64,000 nt of DNA from Thalassia testudinum (Eukaryota; Streptophyta; Magnoliopsida; Alismatales; Hydrocharitaceae). Numbering within the stretch: the stretch's first letter is position 1; the number at the start of each line of letters is the position of its first letter. A program made the translations under genes and the position numbers. Below, in pieces: positions 44,997-57,210 of the stretch. The notes beneath the pieces were generated by a model. It did no database searches. It was not told the origin of the DNA and saw nothing but the letters and a program-made list of their open reading frames with translations. The DNA is taken from contig JAZHRO010000036.1 in assembly GCA_037157565.1 (NCBI GenBank), positions 126,860,001 through 126,924,000 on the forward strand, in the 5' to 3' direction.

Positions 44997-46070
44997 GTAG
45001 CAATATCCTTTATCATCATATTGGCATCGTTGCCATCTATATGGATCTTTCCAAGTGTAAGTAGGTTAATTTTTGACACATCCTATATCCAATGATAGCT
45101 TATATTTATGTACTTTGACCTTACATGAAATGTAGAATTCTTGTCAATGTGATCACATTTTGCTACCATAGCATGTATGGGACATATCTATCCCATATAG
45201 ACCCAAGTTGCTACATGAACTGATATTCATAATAGCACCTTGCTAGCCCTTGTAGATGCAATGAACTTTACTTCTATTGTAGACAAGGAAAATATTTATC
45301 AAGTCTTGATTGCCAACGATTGGCACCACTTACATATGTCATCAAGTAAAAGAACATAGGCCTTTTGGTATCCGTATCAATTTTAATGTTTAACTTTGTG
45401 TAGCCCATAAAAATTGACTTTTTTTATTAAAAAACATATAGGCACATATTGCTAGTTCCATAAAGGCATGTCAAAATCCGTTTAATACATTCCAATGTTC
45501 CTTCTTACGATTTGAGACAAATCTACTAATAACTACAACAAAGTGAGAAATATCAAGTCATGTATATGCGATAGCATACATAAGACCTCTTATGGATGAG
45601 TCATAAGGAAGCTTTTCCATGTTCTTCACTTTGTATGTTCTCAGACTCTTCTTGGTTCTTAGCTTGAAATCTTCTCCAAGAAGGGTTTTCGTAGGCTTAG
45701 CATTATCCATGAAGTAAAAAGAAAAGGTCATTACCTGATAAATTCATCATGGATATGTAGTGTTTTGAAGTAGTCCTAGTAGCTATGCTCCCCCATGAAA
45801 AACTCAAACTTCTTATACCATTGCTTAGGAGCTTGCTTAAGCTTATATAGGCTCTTAATCTGCAAAATAAGCTTCGTGTTTTGTAACCATAGAATATTCT
45901 TGATATATCTTGTAAATTTCTCTCTCAAGAACACCATGAAATTAAGTCTGTGGCAACCTGATATCAAGTGATATCGGGTTGCGGATCCCAAACTTGAATT
46001 TACATTGTCCAACATATAAGCATGACAGGCATATTCAAAATCAAATGAATAACTAACCAAAATATAAAGT

Positions 46071-49000
46071 GTAGTGCAAAATATAGAATATTAGGTCCAT
46101 ATATAACCATAAAGTAAAAGCAATCAAGGAAAGGGTCCACTGGACTATTACATCACGAAAAAAGTAAGAAAAGAAAGTAAAATAACTCCTCAAATCATTG
46201 CTCCACACCCCACTCGAAGAGCTCTTCGACCGTCGCCTAAGCTTGGGACAATTGACCTACTAATGAGAAAACTCCTAGTAGAATGTATCTAAAACTAGGT
46301 ATACTAAACTAATAGGTAGCCAAAGGCAATTAGGCATCAAAATATAATAAGAGAAATAGAGGTATCGGGAATGCATGATTAATTCTTTCAAGAAAAAAAA
46401 GGAATGCATGATTAATATCAAGTCAATTATTTAGTACCCATTGGTATCAGTTCATAATAACTTAGTTCATTGGTTAGTTAATTATCTATTATTCATTTAT
46501 CCATTGTCTTATTAGTTAAAGATTCGAGAGTTATAGATCTAGATTCGTTTCTACTCACAAAGTCTCTCAAATTAGACATAACTAGGGCCAACGGTATCTT
46601 GTCCACCTTGAGGACCCAAGACATAGGGCACAATTGTTATATGACCCTCAAAACAAACTCAAGTGTGGGTAGCTCTTCTCCCCATGACACCAATTGATGG
46701 AACACTTAGTGCATGATGCTAAAAGAAAAAGCTAAGGTTGTACCTGACTTGGCTGCAACCCACAGTTGCATGGGTTCATGCTACTCCTTGGCCACAACGA
46801 TCACTGACTCTAAACTTGCTATAAGGTTAATGACCTAGGCAACCCCTCATTTTTTACCAACTCATGTTAAGCATCATCAAAATCAACTTACGAAATTGAT
46901 ATGAAATCATTTGTATCGCAATAGTCACCATATCTTTAGTTATTCACAATTTGTAATTCAAATGTTCAAGGAAAGATTAAAACACATCATGTTTCAAAAA
47001 AAGAGGTAAACTTTTTATTTTACTATTCTATTAATCATCCTAGTCAAGTTATGAAGTAAAGATTTCAATGGTATCAATTTCTTGAAACACGGAGTTCATT
47101 TTGTTAGTGTATAAGCACTAATGTTTTTTATTTTAATGATAACAAACCATATATACATATTTTGTTATTCTTGGAGAACTAACATTTCTGGTGAAAAGGA
47201 AGAGATAATCTAATATGGCTTGTCAACAACAAAAGGATCAAGCATTTCTGGTGAAAAGATTAAGTCTTAAAGAGACTTGAAGACAAAAGCACCAAAGAGA
47301 AGAAGCTCAAAAGAGTAAAGTGTTTTTGTATTTATTTATCAAAATGTTGTATATTTATTTTCTTGTCTTAGACTTGATGTAAAAGAGCCCAAGAGTATTA
47401 ATCAAGTCCCAAATAACACTTACATAGTCATTGGATACTTAGGCAAATCTTAAACTTAAAGCCAAAATCTAAATAGAAGTATGCTTCACCAATCAGACTT
47501 CCAACACTTTTATCATAGCTCCAACCCTTCACTAATCACAAGTCTAATGCTTTTATCAGACAACCTAAAATGCGAAAAAAGATGTCGGTGAAGTACAAGA
47601 AAATCTCTATCCTTTGCATCTAATAGATGTAATTGGATTCAATAAAGTACAGCTTTACAGTAGAGTGTTTGTTTCCATCAATCATGGCTACCTCTTCTAA
47701 TGACATCAATGGAGTACCTGGATGTGACTCGTTAATATTATTCTTGCTTTGATACTAAATGTAAATGGCATAGAGGAAGTGAATTATGTGAGTAGGAGAA
47801 TATCATGTGGATCGCAACTAAATACTAGAGGGGAGGGGTGAATAGTATTGCTTAAAAATATATGCACATATCAAAAAATAAAGCACTAAAGATTCATGCA
47901 TAGAGTACACCTGATTTATAGTGGAAACCCAATTCAGGTGAAAACCATTACCTAAGCCTCTCAGCTTAGGATTTTTTCGACTAGGCAACGCTAGCCAATC
48001 CACTAAACCATACCACTTGAACAAAGGTGGCACAACCTCTTACAATCACTTCCCTTTTTATCCCAAAGAGAAGCAAAAACAACAATCACAGATCTTCCAA
48101 ACAAACTTGGAATTCGCAAATCAAAACAACAAAATAGAATAACAAGAATAATTTTTATGGAACCTCAATAAAGGATCAAACCATTTTTTCGTAGAGGTTC
48201 GAGGCATCGTGCTTTTGAAGAACGTGAAGAACAGGGCACGAAAGCCTTTTAAATAAGCACGAGAAGCTCTATTTTTTAATGGTATTTCTATTTGAAAGTT
48301 ATGAAAGAATGGACTGCATACGACCTCTATTTATACTAAAAGTTTTGCCTGAATAGGAAATTAAATTAATCGATTAATTAAGGTCAATTGGTTAATCAAA
48401 AGGCAATTTGGTTGATCAATTAAGATGGTTGGTCGATCACTAATTGATCGATCAATTAGCTTGGTTAGTTGATCAAAAGGATTTTTCTCAACTTCCTAAA
48501 ATGGGCTGATTTGATCGGTCAATTAACTTGGTTGGTCGATCAAGATGATTTGGTCGATCAATAACCCTAAAAGCTTGGTTTTGAAAAGATGCACGAAAAA
48601 TTCGTATTTGAGTTTTATTTGAGGTTCCTTACAATAATGTCCTAAACTCAAATAAATATAAAACGACACACATCGGCAACTATCTTCACTTGTCTTGAAA
48701 GACGCTTTGATGCTTTAATCTGAGATAGTCTTGAAATGTTAGTCTAGTAATGAACATAATTTTGGTGTATCAAAACAAAGGTGCTTGCAAATTATTCCCA
48801 AAAAAGTTTCAGCAAATAAAAAATAAATGCATAGGTGTGAGTACAAGTATTTAGAGAGGTCACCCTTTTGAAAGAAAAGCCTCTACCTATATCTTTCAAT
48901 CTAAGATTTTACCCTAACCTAAGTTGAAAATCACTAAACAAAGCTACAAAAACATGAGGGTTGTGTTTCTCTCTTATAACACACCTACCTGGATACTCTT

Positions 49001-49176
49001 AAGGAAGATTTTGTCTTCCTTTCTTCAAGAAATCGGGAGCCTACAACCTAAGTACCCATACAACAATATGAAGTACTTCATATTCTGAGTATACACTATA
49101 AAAAATAAAATACAATCAATCCTATAGAGCTAAGAAGCACACAAAATATAAATCTATGGGACTAGTGTATACTCCT
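46071..49176. other. Unassigned repeat-like DNA
   Basis: No convincing coding frame. 47102 onward (TGTTAGTGTATAAGC... with ATGATAACAAA) and 48700-48775 resemble ends of SIRE-like copia LTRs, but I could not pair termini. A palindrome-rich block lies at 48361-48560. Confidence 0.4.
48361..48560. repeat. Cluster of TTGATCGATCAA-type palindromes
   Basis: Roughly ten copies of GGTCGATCAA, TTGATCAATTA and the perfect 14-mer ATTGATCGATCAAT within 200 bp, at irregular spacing. Confidence 0.8.
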
Positions 49177-49725
49177 TGATAAGGGGCAAAAACTACCTTC
49201 GGATCCAAAACTCTGCACATAACTCGACAGAGGATCCAGTTACCCAACTACAGGGTAAATAGGTGGAATCGGCACCGCCTGCCCTACCTAAGACTAGCCG
49301 AATCCCAACAGGAACTCGCCCAGCCTGCCAAAAGATTTGCCCCAGCAAGGGTAGAAGATACGATAAGATACCTGACCTCCTATGCCCTGATAGCTGATAA
49401 GTAGTCTGGCAGTAGGGGTACTAAAGGCCATCAAGTGAGGGTTCTCCTCATGTTATAAATAGAGAGAGAGATCCCCAGCGAAAAGGGGCTCCCTCCTTAG
49501 AAAGGGAGAACATATCTTGTAATTCCAGAAATTCTAGTGCATAGTTGGGAGCACCATCCTCCCCCCAGATGTACACCCCTTGCGGTGGAATTGGGTCACC
49601 AAATCCTTGGTTTCCTTTGTGCTTGCTTGCTGGTTGTCGATCTTTCCCCCTATGTGACGGATGATAATGTCTAAGTAGTGATCCCTACTCATATAAATCT
49701 CTTGGTGGCCTTCCGAGGCCCTTCA
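49177..49725 (+). repeat. 5' LTR of a Tat-type gypsy element (549 bp)
   Basis: Starts TGATAAGGGG and ends CTTCA just before the primer site. TATA box TATAAATA at 49454-49461 with a GA run after it. The left boundary is chosen from TG and composition only; no second LTR is in the window. Confidence 0.65.
49454..49461 (+). promoter_or_regulatory. TATA box of Tat-type LTR
   Basis: TATAAATA followed by AGAGAGAGA, about 270 bp before the LTR end. Confidence 0.65.
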
Positions 49726-49727
49726 AA

Positions 49728-49745
49728 TGGTGTCATCTGTGGGAA
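49728..49745 (+). promoter_or_regulatory. Primer binding site, Tat/Ogre type
   Basis: TGGTGTCATCTGTGGGAA, close to the TGGCGCCGTCTGTGGGAA site of Tat/Ogre-branch elements, usually assigned to tRNA-Arg. Confidence 0.8.
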
Positions 49746-50449
49746 GCATCAACAAAAGTGCCATTGCTCTCCTAAGCATCTGATCGCTAGGAGGAGGAGC
49801 CTTTTCAGTGCCTTTCCCCAACCTCCTTAAGCAAGAACTCCCGTAATGGTTGTAACCACTCGCAGACCCACTTACGGTGCCCACTCCCCTCAGAGGGGCC
49901 TAGTCGGAATTTAGCGTCTTCATTCCCCAGCGACCTCGACCGATCGCTTGAGGTCCTAAAGCGCCCTTTCCCGAGGCGCAGTCCAGAGAAGAGAAATAGG
50001 GAGCCGAGGTCGACGACCTCAAATACATGCCCCAGCACGTAATGCCTGCCCGCTCGGGAAGGGGAAGATGGAGGTCCCCCGTTGGAACTACTTAGGGAGC
50101 CAGTCAAGGCCTAGCACAAAAGAATGGTGGACCCTAGCTCAGGCACCATGCTCTTAGGAGCAACCCTCGGGTAGAGCCGTCGCTCAGTTGCCCTGAGGGG
50201 AGATCTTGCCAAGCGCTTCCGGTCGCGCCTGCTCAGCATAGGCTTGCCAACGGATCATTTCCCGGCTAGCTGGACAAGCTATTAGCTCCCCCAAAGGCTT
50301 AGTGGGTATGTCCTGGGAGCACTCCGCCAAGCGCCAAGGACCAGAGACAACCCCCAAGAGGTTTTCGGAAGTCAGGAGGCGGAAGACTAAGTCCACACGG
50401 CCTTACTCGAATCAGCTTGAGGATCAGCACTCCGACTAGGGAGGCCCCG
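49746..50449 (+). other. Tat-type element leader, truncated
   Basis: GC-rich sequence after the primer site with no recognised gag domain. It ends where Athila-3 begins at 50450. The longest open frames lie on the opposite strand and have no family features. Confidence 0.55.
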
Positions 50450-51701
50450 TGATGTAGACTTATTTATTTAGGATAAAATGCCTATTTATGCATGTTCCTA
50501 GGCTTAGATGTGCATTCCATAATATAAATATTGCATAGCATGCATCATTCTACATTTAGAGTAGTTTGTGCATATTTTGGGTTAATTTATGTCCTTTTGT
50601 GGCCAGGAGAGAAGGAGATTTAACTCAAATCCTTGGATTGATGATCTAACCATACAGATCTTATCAGGATGACAATCGGAGTCCAACGCCTATGAAATCT
50701 TCTTGATCGGAGCCCTGTGGCACCCTATGTAGTTCGAGGAAGATCAACGGCCAAGGGACTAGGTGATGCAATTTAGAGCTTCAAATGACAAATCCAACTG
50801 CACGAATGGATTCTGGTCAACGATCGTAGCCCAACAGCGCGAAAATCAACTCAATTCGACTTCTGTAGTAGCCCCTACAAAGGAAAGAAGATAGACAGCT
50901 CAAATTGTGCCACGTAGCCCTATCTAGGACGCCCATGGGCCCGCACACACCACCGCACGCGAGCAGCGGCGAGCGCGCGAAAGCAGTGCAGCGCTAGCAG
51001 GTGCTCGTGGCATGGGCACGTAGAGCGCGGTGCTCGTGGCGGATCTTCAGCGACATTTATTGCTGTCATTAAATGTCTTATGTATGAAATGGATCATTTC
51101 CTCCACTATAAAAGGACCCCTATCCCTCCCATTCTTCTTCATCTCTTCCTTTCTTTCCCTCACCACCTCCAAGGCTCCAGAGAGAGCTTGTCCCAAGCCT
51201 AGGATGCTCCTTTATAGTAGAAAACCAAATATTTTCCCCGCCTCTCATCCCCATTTGTGGAGCATCCTGTGGCTGTCCTCTCACCATCTTTAGGAAGAAG
51301 ATCCTCACTACGATGCCGTCCTATCCCGTCCTCCTCCTTTCGCCGCCACTCTCCTTCATCCACCTCCTCCCCACCTTCATCTGGGGCGCTGTCAGAGCTA
51401 GTCGTCCTCCAAGAGACCATCTAGGGGGACTCTTCTTACCTCTCTCTATCTTTATCACTTTTGTAGTATAGTTTTCCGCTTTTTATTTGTAGCAAACATT
51501 TGTTAGATAAATATATTGATGTTCTCTCTCTCTTATTTTGCAAGTAGATTAGTTATCTGATCTCTTGCTTTCTAAAATTACCAAAAAAAATCATAAAAGA
51601 CAAAAACAACAAAAACAAATAAAAGAGAAATGCAGATTTCTATGCACTACGATGACGAGTTTCTAACTCAAATCTTTTCGCGTACAAAATTGCGCTAATC
51701 A
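50450..51701 (+). repeat. 5' LTR of Athila-3 (1252 bp)
   Basis: Starts TGATGTAGAC and ends GCTAATCA, three bases before an Athila primer site. It contains the stretch GCATATTTTGGGTTAATTTA near 50571, of a kind common near the start of Athila-type LTRs, and TATAAAAG at 51107-51114. Only one LTR is present. Confidence 0.75.
51107..51114 (+). promoter_or_regulatory. TATA box of Athila-3 LTR
   Basis: TATAAAAG in ACTATAAAAGGACCC, followed by a pyrimidine-rich leader. Confidence 0.65.
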
Positions 51702-51704
51702 TTT

Positions 51705-51723
51705 TGGCACCGTGCTGGGGAGG
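51705..51723 (+). promoter_or_regulatory. Primer binding site of Athila-3
   Basis: TGGCACCGTGCTGGGGAGG, a decayed tRNA-Asp-type site. Confidence 0.75.
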
Positions 51724-52619
51724 CAATGCTCTTTGGTTTTTCTCGCATTTTTTCGCCTTAACTTTTTAGCTCACTTTGCTCCTTTTTTTCTGTGATTACA
51801 GGTACCCTTCCAATGCAAGCCAAAGCAGAATACATTGGAGTGAAGTGCGGTTAAAATATTTTGTAAGTGTATCCCCACCACCCCCACCCTAGATTCCATT
51901 CCATTACTTAATAACTCAAACTCAAATCAACTTAGGTGCTTGCATAAACCCTAGGTTAGATCTTTATTATTCTATTGTCACTTCACCTCACCTCACCCAT
52001 CCGTATAAACTAAAAATACAAAAAAAATTACTCTTCTCCTCTTGTGGGATTTATTGAAAGTTACACACATTAAACACCCACAACTCTTGACTTAAGGCGA
52101 ACCTCTCTACATTGATTCTACCACTTAACCGGAATCTGACCTGTGGATCTGGTACACTTTAACTCAATACACATAAGTGAGTAGAAATCTGAATAGGTTA
52201 AACATTCTTGTGTGCCTTAACTAAGTGGTGCAATAGGCCAATTGAGTGAGCTGTTTGGGCTGCACCACTTAAGATAAAAGTGATTCATCAGTAACTTGCC
52301 TCATAGGGTTGATTTTTAGGGCTGAATCAGGCACTTCACATTATTTTTGATTTTTAAAGGAATATATCATCATTGGTGTTTGCAAAACTTGGAGTGTTCT
52401 CTTGAACTTGATTGAAAACACCTAAAGATTGAACCCTAAAAGCTACTAAGTAAGGTTAAACCCTAAAAGACACATCATCAAATAACCTTATTTGCAAACC
52501 CTGGTTGTGCACGCACACACATATTAACTAATCATTAAGGGAACAACCCATCTAAAGGACCCATCACATTCCAAGAGCATAATCATCCCAAGCCTAACTA
52601 AAACTGAGTAGACGTTGGC
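51724..52619 (+). other. Athila-3 leader
   Basis: AT-rich, no supported coding frame. It corresponds in position to the long leader of Athila-1. Confidence 0.5.
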
Positions 52620-53386
52620 CTTAAGGATTAACTTGCTCTTTGAGACTCCAACTGAGATTTTTTTTTATTAATCTACTTCTACTGGTCCATCTGATGTCTA
52701 GCTAGGGGAGTAGCGTCAAACGACTGCAATTAGGGGGTATCAAAGGAACCGACAGCAAAAGCCAAAGGAAGAACCTTCTCCTTAACCCCTCCCTCTAACT
52801 GGTTTGATTGACCGAATAGAAGTGCATCAAATCATTTCTGTCATCTCAAGACGGGTCCTAGGAGTCTATAGGTTTTTAGGATACCCACCTAAGGACAAGT
52901 TTGGTTGATTGTACTACAGGGCACCTTTCTCTGTTCTGATTTCCCTCCTACTTCATCATATATTCTTCCACACCATACACACAATTCCAATCCTACCCAC
53001 CTACCACCACTTATCCCCAGGATGATTATTATCCCAACCAGACTTATGATTACCCATCCACTAGCCGGGATAACTTTGATTGGGGATATGATTCTAAAGC
53101 TCAATGTTCAGGATCTAATCCTGGACAACAAGACTATGGTTATTATCCTTCTCATGCCTATAATGATTATAGATCTCCATCCTTTGATGATCAACCTAAA
53201 CCGATCTACAATAAAAAAGGATATGATGATTATAACTCTTACCCTCCCCAGGATTATGCTGAACACAGGTCACCACCGCTATTTGAACAACCCGAAATGA
53301 CCTATTATCAGGGAGACCCTCAATTTTTTGACTCCCCTAGTTTTAACCCAAACCCACCCAACCCTAAATCGGACCATTCGGTTTAG
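52620..53386 (+). pseudogene. Athila-3 gag remnant, Tyr/Pro/Asp-rich region
   Basis: The frame open from 52940 to 53386 encodes a low-complexity tail rich in Tyr, Pro, Asp and Asn, with runs such as YPQDDYYPNQTYDYP, FDWGYDSKAQ, GYYPSHAYNDYRSPSF and PPQDYAEHRSPP, ending SDHSV then TAG. A short upstream piece (GVYRFLGYPPKDKFG) reads before a stop at about 52904. Athila gag proteins have a comparable Tyr/Pro-rich linker. No capsid domain is found, so it is an internal remnant. The assignment rests on position after an Athila LTR and primer site. Confidence 0.5.
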
Positions 53387-53491
53387 GTGAACCAGGTCCA
53401 TCATCCCTAAACCAAAAAGCACAAATCACGTGGAGGAGAGGAACATGATCTTCCAACTGTCAATCGATAGGGATAAAGAGCTTACCAACTG

Positions 53492-54037
53492 TTAGAGCTT
53501 TTCTGGGGAGGGGTTGCCAGTCATCACCTCTCCTATCAAGGCCCCTCTTAGCACTAGTTCAGCCATTCTGATGTCCTCTGTCATAGGGACTTCGACATCG
53601 ACTGTATGACTCCCATAGGTAGGCAATGGTGGTGGCGGTTGTGCCCTAAAATTCGAAATTCCGAGGCGTGTCTTGCTCCCTCCCTTCTCCTGCCCTTTAT
53701 TGGCCATACAAGAATCCCGCTTGTGGCAATGCCCTCCACAAGAAAGGAAGACAAGGGGGAAGTGGCACACCGCTGCCATATGGCCTCGACGTCGGCATCT
53801 GAAATAAACAGTCTCCTTATTACCCCAAGATCTACCCATGTTTGCCCTCCTCCCACCCGCCTCCCATTTTCCAGTGGTCATGAAACCTCTCCTTTCCTTC
53901 AATCTCCAAGCCCTAGACCTCCAAGTTGTCCATCCCTCAGCATCGCGGCTCCTCCCTGCAGTCGCCTCATGATCGCCCTCCATCCTCCCGTTTCTCCACC
54001 TCCTGCCGTTGTTGCCTTTCCAATCCAAATTCTTCAT
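53492..54037 (-). pseudogene. LINE-like ORF1 fragment with double CCHC zinc knuckle
   Basis: An open frame of 181 codons. Residues around 77-112 read YFRCRRRGHMAAVCHFP and then FLSCGGHCHKRDSC: two adjacent knuckles of the C-x2-C-x4-H-x4-C kind, the first with Phe-Arg before Cys, the second missing one Cys. Tandem CCHC knuckles after a basic Arg/Gly-rich region are typical of plant LINE ORF1 and related zinc-knuckle proteins. The Arg/Trp-rich amino part (54037 to about 53810) would bind nucleic acid. No endonuclease or RT frame follows, so this is a fragment between Athila-3 and the next repeat. Confidence 0.5.
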
Positions 54038-54060
54038 TAAAACCTTGGAGACACCATTTG

Positions 54061-55901
54061 GTTCTTCAACAATTAGATTAAAACCATTTAAAGGAGTCCA
54101 TGTAGCCCATGATTTGGGCTTTTAATGTAGATCACAAGTGATCTGTTCACTTGATCTTCTTGACAACATTGACTAATGTTTAAGAAGATCTAAGGATCTC
54201 ATAAAATCCAATAGGTCATTATTTTGACCTCCAATCAGAAATTCTAATTTTCCTTGACCAAACTACCCAAATACAAAACTCAAATTAGGCAAATACTCAT
54301 CTGAGCATCGAAATCAACTTAAAACACCTCGGAATCCTTGTATTATACCTAATTTATCTCGCTAAAAACTCAAATCACTTGAATAAATCTATTTACAAAC
54401 AAATTGACTCCAATTGCAAAGTTGGGCGTGAAAACCAATTACGAAAGAATTGAATAAATCGATTCAATTAAAACCAGATGGGGGGGTCATTATGAATTTA
54501 TGAAACGAATGGAAGACCCCCCAGTGAGTTTTAGCCGCAAATTCAAATCTAGAAGACAAGACTTCATATCTGAATTTGACCTTAGTGGATGGGTTGATTG
54601 TGAATTAAATCATCGAGGAAATCAGAGAATGCGATTTATGAGATGATTAGGGAGATTAATGGAATGAAACAGAGGTGGAAAAACACCTCTCTGATTTGAA
54701 TTGATTAGAGAGGGTAAAATCGATTCTAGGCTAATCCAATTCTAATCTACACTAATCTAAGCTAACACATCACTGAATTCATCATCTAAACTGCATTTAA
54801 CAAATCTACACTACACTAGCAGGCACTAAAACTAATCTAGAAAGGTGGAAAACTTATCTAGAAAGTGATAAATCTATCTAACAGACGAAGGAGGTGTCTG
54901 AGGTCCACCAGCTGAAGGTTGATGGCGACGAAATGGAGGAGACCCTCAACTAACGAAGGAGATGTCCAAGAGTCTAAAGTCGGCGGCTAGAGGCAATTGA
55001 AGGAGGGAGGAGAGCCTACTCTATCACCATAGGTGAAGAATTGAGGGAGGAGAAGTTAAGGGGATGGAATGAAGGGAACCACTCAAGGGGAGGGACCCAG
55101 TTACATGTGTGAGGCTTAGGTGTGCTTCCTATATAGGTGGTCGATCAGGTCATCGGCGAGGTGAGATTAGGTGCACCTAAGTTGAATGGTGGATGAGAGA
55201 GTGAAGTGCACATGGGAAGATTTAAACCAATTGTGCTCCATTGGATTAGATCTAAGGCGAGGGGTGATGCTATGCACGGGAGAGAGTAAAGTTTGGATCA
55301 TCTATCACCACAGGATCAATGGCGCAAGGGAACGACGACCACGATGTCTTGTGTTCATCGCATGAACAGTGCACTTCACAGCTGCAGGCGTATTGGGTCA
55401 ATTGCAAGGAAGTTCAAATGGGCGAAGGGGTAGAAAAATTGTATAGAGGACTATAAGTGGAAAAGTATTGCAGTACGGTCCTTGGAGTTTACAAAAAGGT
55501 CCTTGGTAATTTTCAAAGAAATCCATGGAAGGTTTTGTATGCATAACATGCAAGGGAATGGAGGACCTATATGTAATGTAAATAATGCTGGGTTTTAATG
55601 ACGTCCAATTGCCATGAAGTTTTTGTTAAAGTTTAATTGAACATTTAGGAATATGATTTCACTTTTAATTTGGACTTTTAAACCCAAATATGTATTCAAT
55701 CTGCAATTTGATTATCAAATTACATAGTAATAGAATATCTCATTTTGTGACCTAATTGTGTGTTTTTAACACCAATTTGATGTTTTTGGTCATTTCTATT
55801 AATTTCCACACTTAACCCAATTCTGGTGTTAATTATGTAGTGTTTAACTTAGTTTCTAGCTTAACTTGGTCATTTTAACTATGATGAGCCACACCTCATC
55901 A
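54061..55901 (-). repeat. Probable divergent LTR fragment with TGATGAG terminus
   Basis: No coding frame is supported. The right end (55882-55901) is TGATGAG, a 6-base spacer, then CTCATCA, the same tip design as solo LTRs A-C, and the inner neighbour GGTCATTTTAACTATG resembles theirs. Beyond that tip the sequence does not align clearly to the family. The left boundary is unknown. It abuts the Athila-2 RT fragment exactly, so it is an insertion or a recombined LTR. Confidence 0.45.
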
Positions 55902-57210
55902 ATTATATCTAGAGTAACCATCCAAAAAATAGAAAAACTAATTTCCAGCCAGCTTCTCAAGGATCTGGTCAATAAACGGGAGAGCAAAATGGTCTTTCTT
56001 CATGGAGGTATTCAATTTCCGATAGTCTATACAGACTCTTCATGAGTTAACAATCTAAGTAGGAATGGTTTCTTCGAATGTCGTAGTGATAACAGTGAGT
56101 CCCGCCTCTTTAGGCACAACTTGAATGGGACTCACCCAACGGCTATCAGAGATGGAGTAGATAATACCCGCATCAAGCCACTTAATAATCTCCTTTTTCA
56201 CAACCTCTTGGAGATTCAGGTTAAGTCTTCTCTACATCTCCGACGAAGGTCATGAGCCTTATTTGATGTAGATTCTATGAGTGCAATATGAGGGACTTAT
56301 TCTAGTCAAATCATGTAGAGTCTAACCAATGGCTCTACGATGTTGCTAGAGGGTAGAAATCAATTTCATTTCCTGATCAAGGGTAAGGCGAGAATTGATA
56401 ATCACAGGAAACTTTTGATTTGAACCCAAAAATACATACTTTAGATGGTCAGGGAGCAGTTTCAATTCTAAGACTGGGTTATCAGCAGTGAGTGGAGGTT
56501 CGAGGTTGGCCTCAGAGGGAAGGGTGGGAGCTAAGGATAGGTTTAAATCAGCTTCAGGCTCCCTAGTGTGGGGGTCGAGATTCTCTTATTTTTTAGGCTC
56601 TTTAAAAATTGGGCATTCCTCAGTAATTGAGTCCTCAATCAAAGAACTTATGTCGCATACTTCCTCAATTGCCCCACAATTTATTCCTTTCTGGTCCTTA
56701 AAGATATCAATCCTTAAAGTTTTATCCTTGAATTTCAATTCTATCTGGCCCTCTTCGCAATTGATATTCACTGTAGCAGTTGATAAGAACAATCTCCCCA
56801 AGATAATAGGTGTATCCTTAAGATTTTCAGGAGTATCCATATCAAAAACAATGAAATCCACCGAGAAATAGAAATCTTGAATCCTACCCAGTACATCCTC
56901 AAGAATTCCTCTTGGTGACTTAATCGATCTGTTTGCCAATTGCAATGTCACCTTAGTCGGTTTTAGCTCTGTTTCCTCAAAATGATCTAGTAGGGTGGTG
57001 GGAATCAAGTTTATGGATGCTCTTAAATCTAATAAAGCTCTATCAACTCTAAATTTCCTATCTTATAGGAGATAAAAGGAGTGCTAGGATCTTTCACTTT
57101 CTACGGGAGTTTACTCAGAATCACAGAGCTATTTTGCTCTAACAACACAATCGGACTCCCATCTTTGTTTCACGGCTTATGCTTTGGTGTACATAAATCC
57201 TTAAGAAATC
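55902..57210 (-). pseudogene. Athila-2 protease and start of reverse transcriptase
   Basis: The frame 56586-57008 holds the carboxyl two thirds of the protease: LKPTKVTLQLANRSIKSPRG, VDFIVFDMDTPENLKDTPII and LGRLFLSTA, closely parallel to Athila-1 at 4886-5422. The active-site segment just upstream (57010-57130) is frame-broken. From 56400 to 55902 run fragments of the RT amino end, including KWLDAGIIYS near 56150-56180 and LDGYSRYN at the very end, where the sequence is cut at 55902. All catalytic RT boxes are missing. Confidence 0.8.

Larger units (their letters stand above)
42314..46070 (-). pseudogene. Copia-2 RT-RNase H fragment, split by solo LTR C
   Basis: A second minus-strand copia. 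At 45776-46060 the frame includes LQIKSLYKLKQAPKQWYKKF, an RT hallmark. Broken frames from 45640 down carry the end of RT and RNase H: a QSRL-type stretch near 45290, and ARSKYINISYHWI then KIHIDGNDANMM near 45010-45110. The end of pol (LLPRKFDRRH) lies at 42314-42341, on the other side of solo LTR C. Heavily mutated and clearly older than copia-1. Confidence 0.75.

Noticed and set aside
47818..48033. 71-codon minus-strand frame
   Set aside because: No motif, and no repeat-family or host-family similarity that I can recognise; length is compatible with chance.
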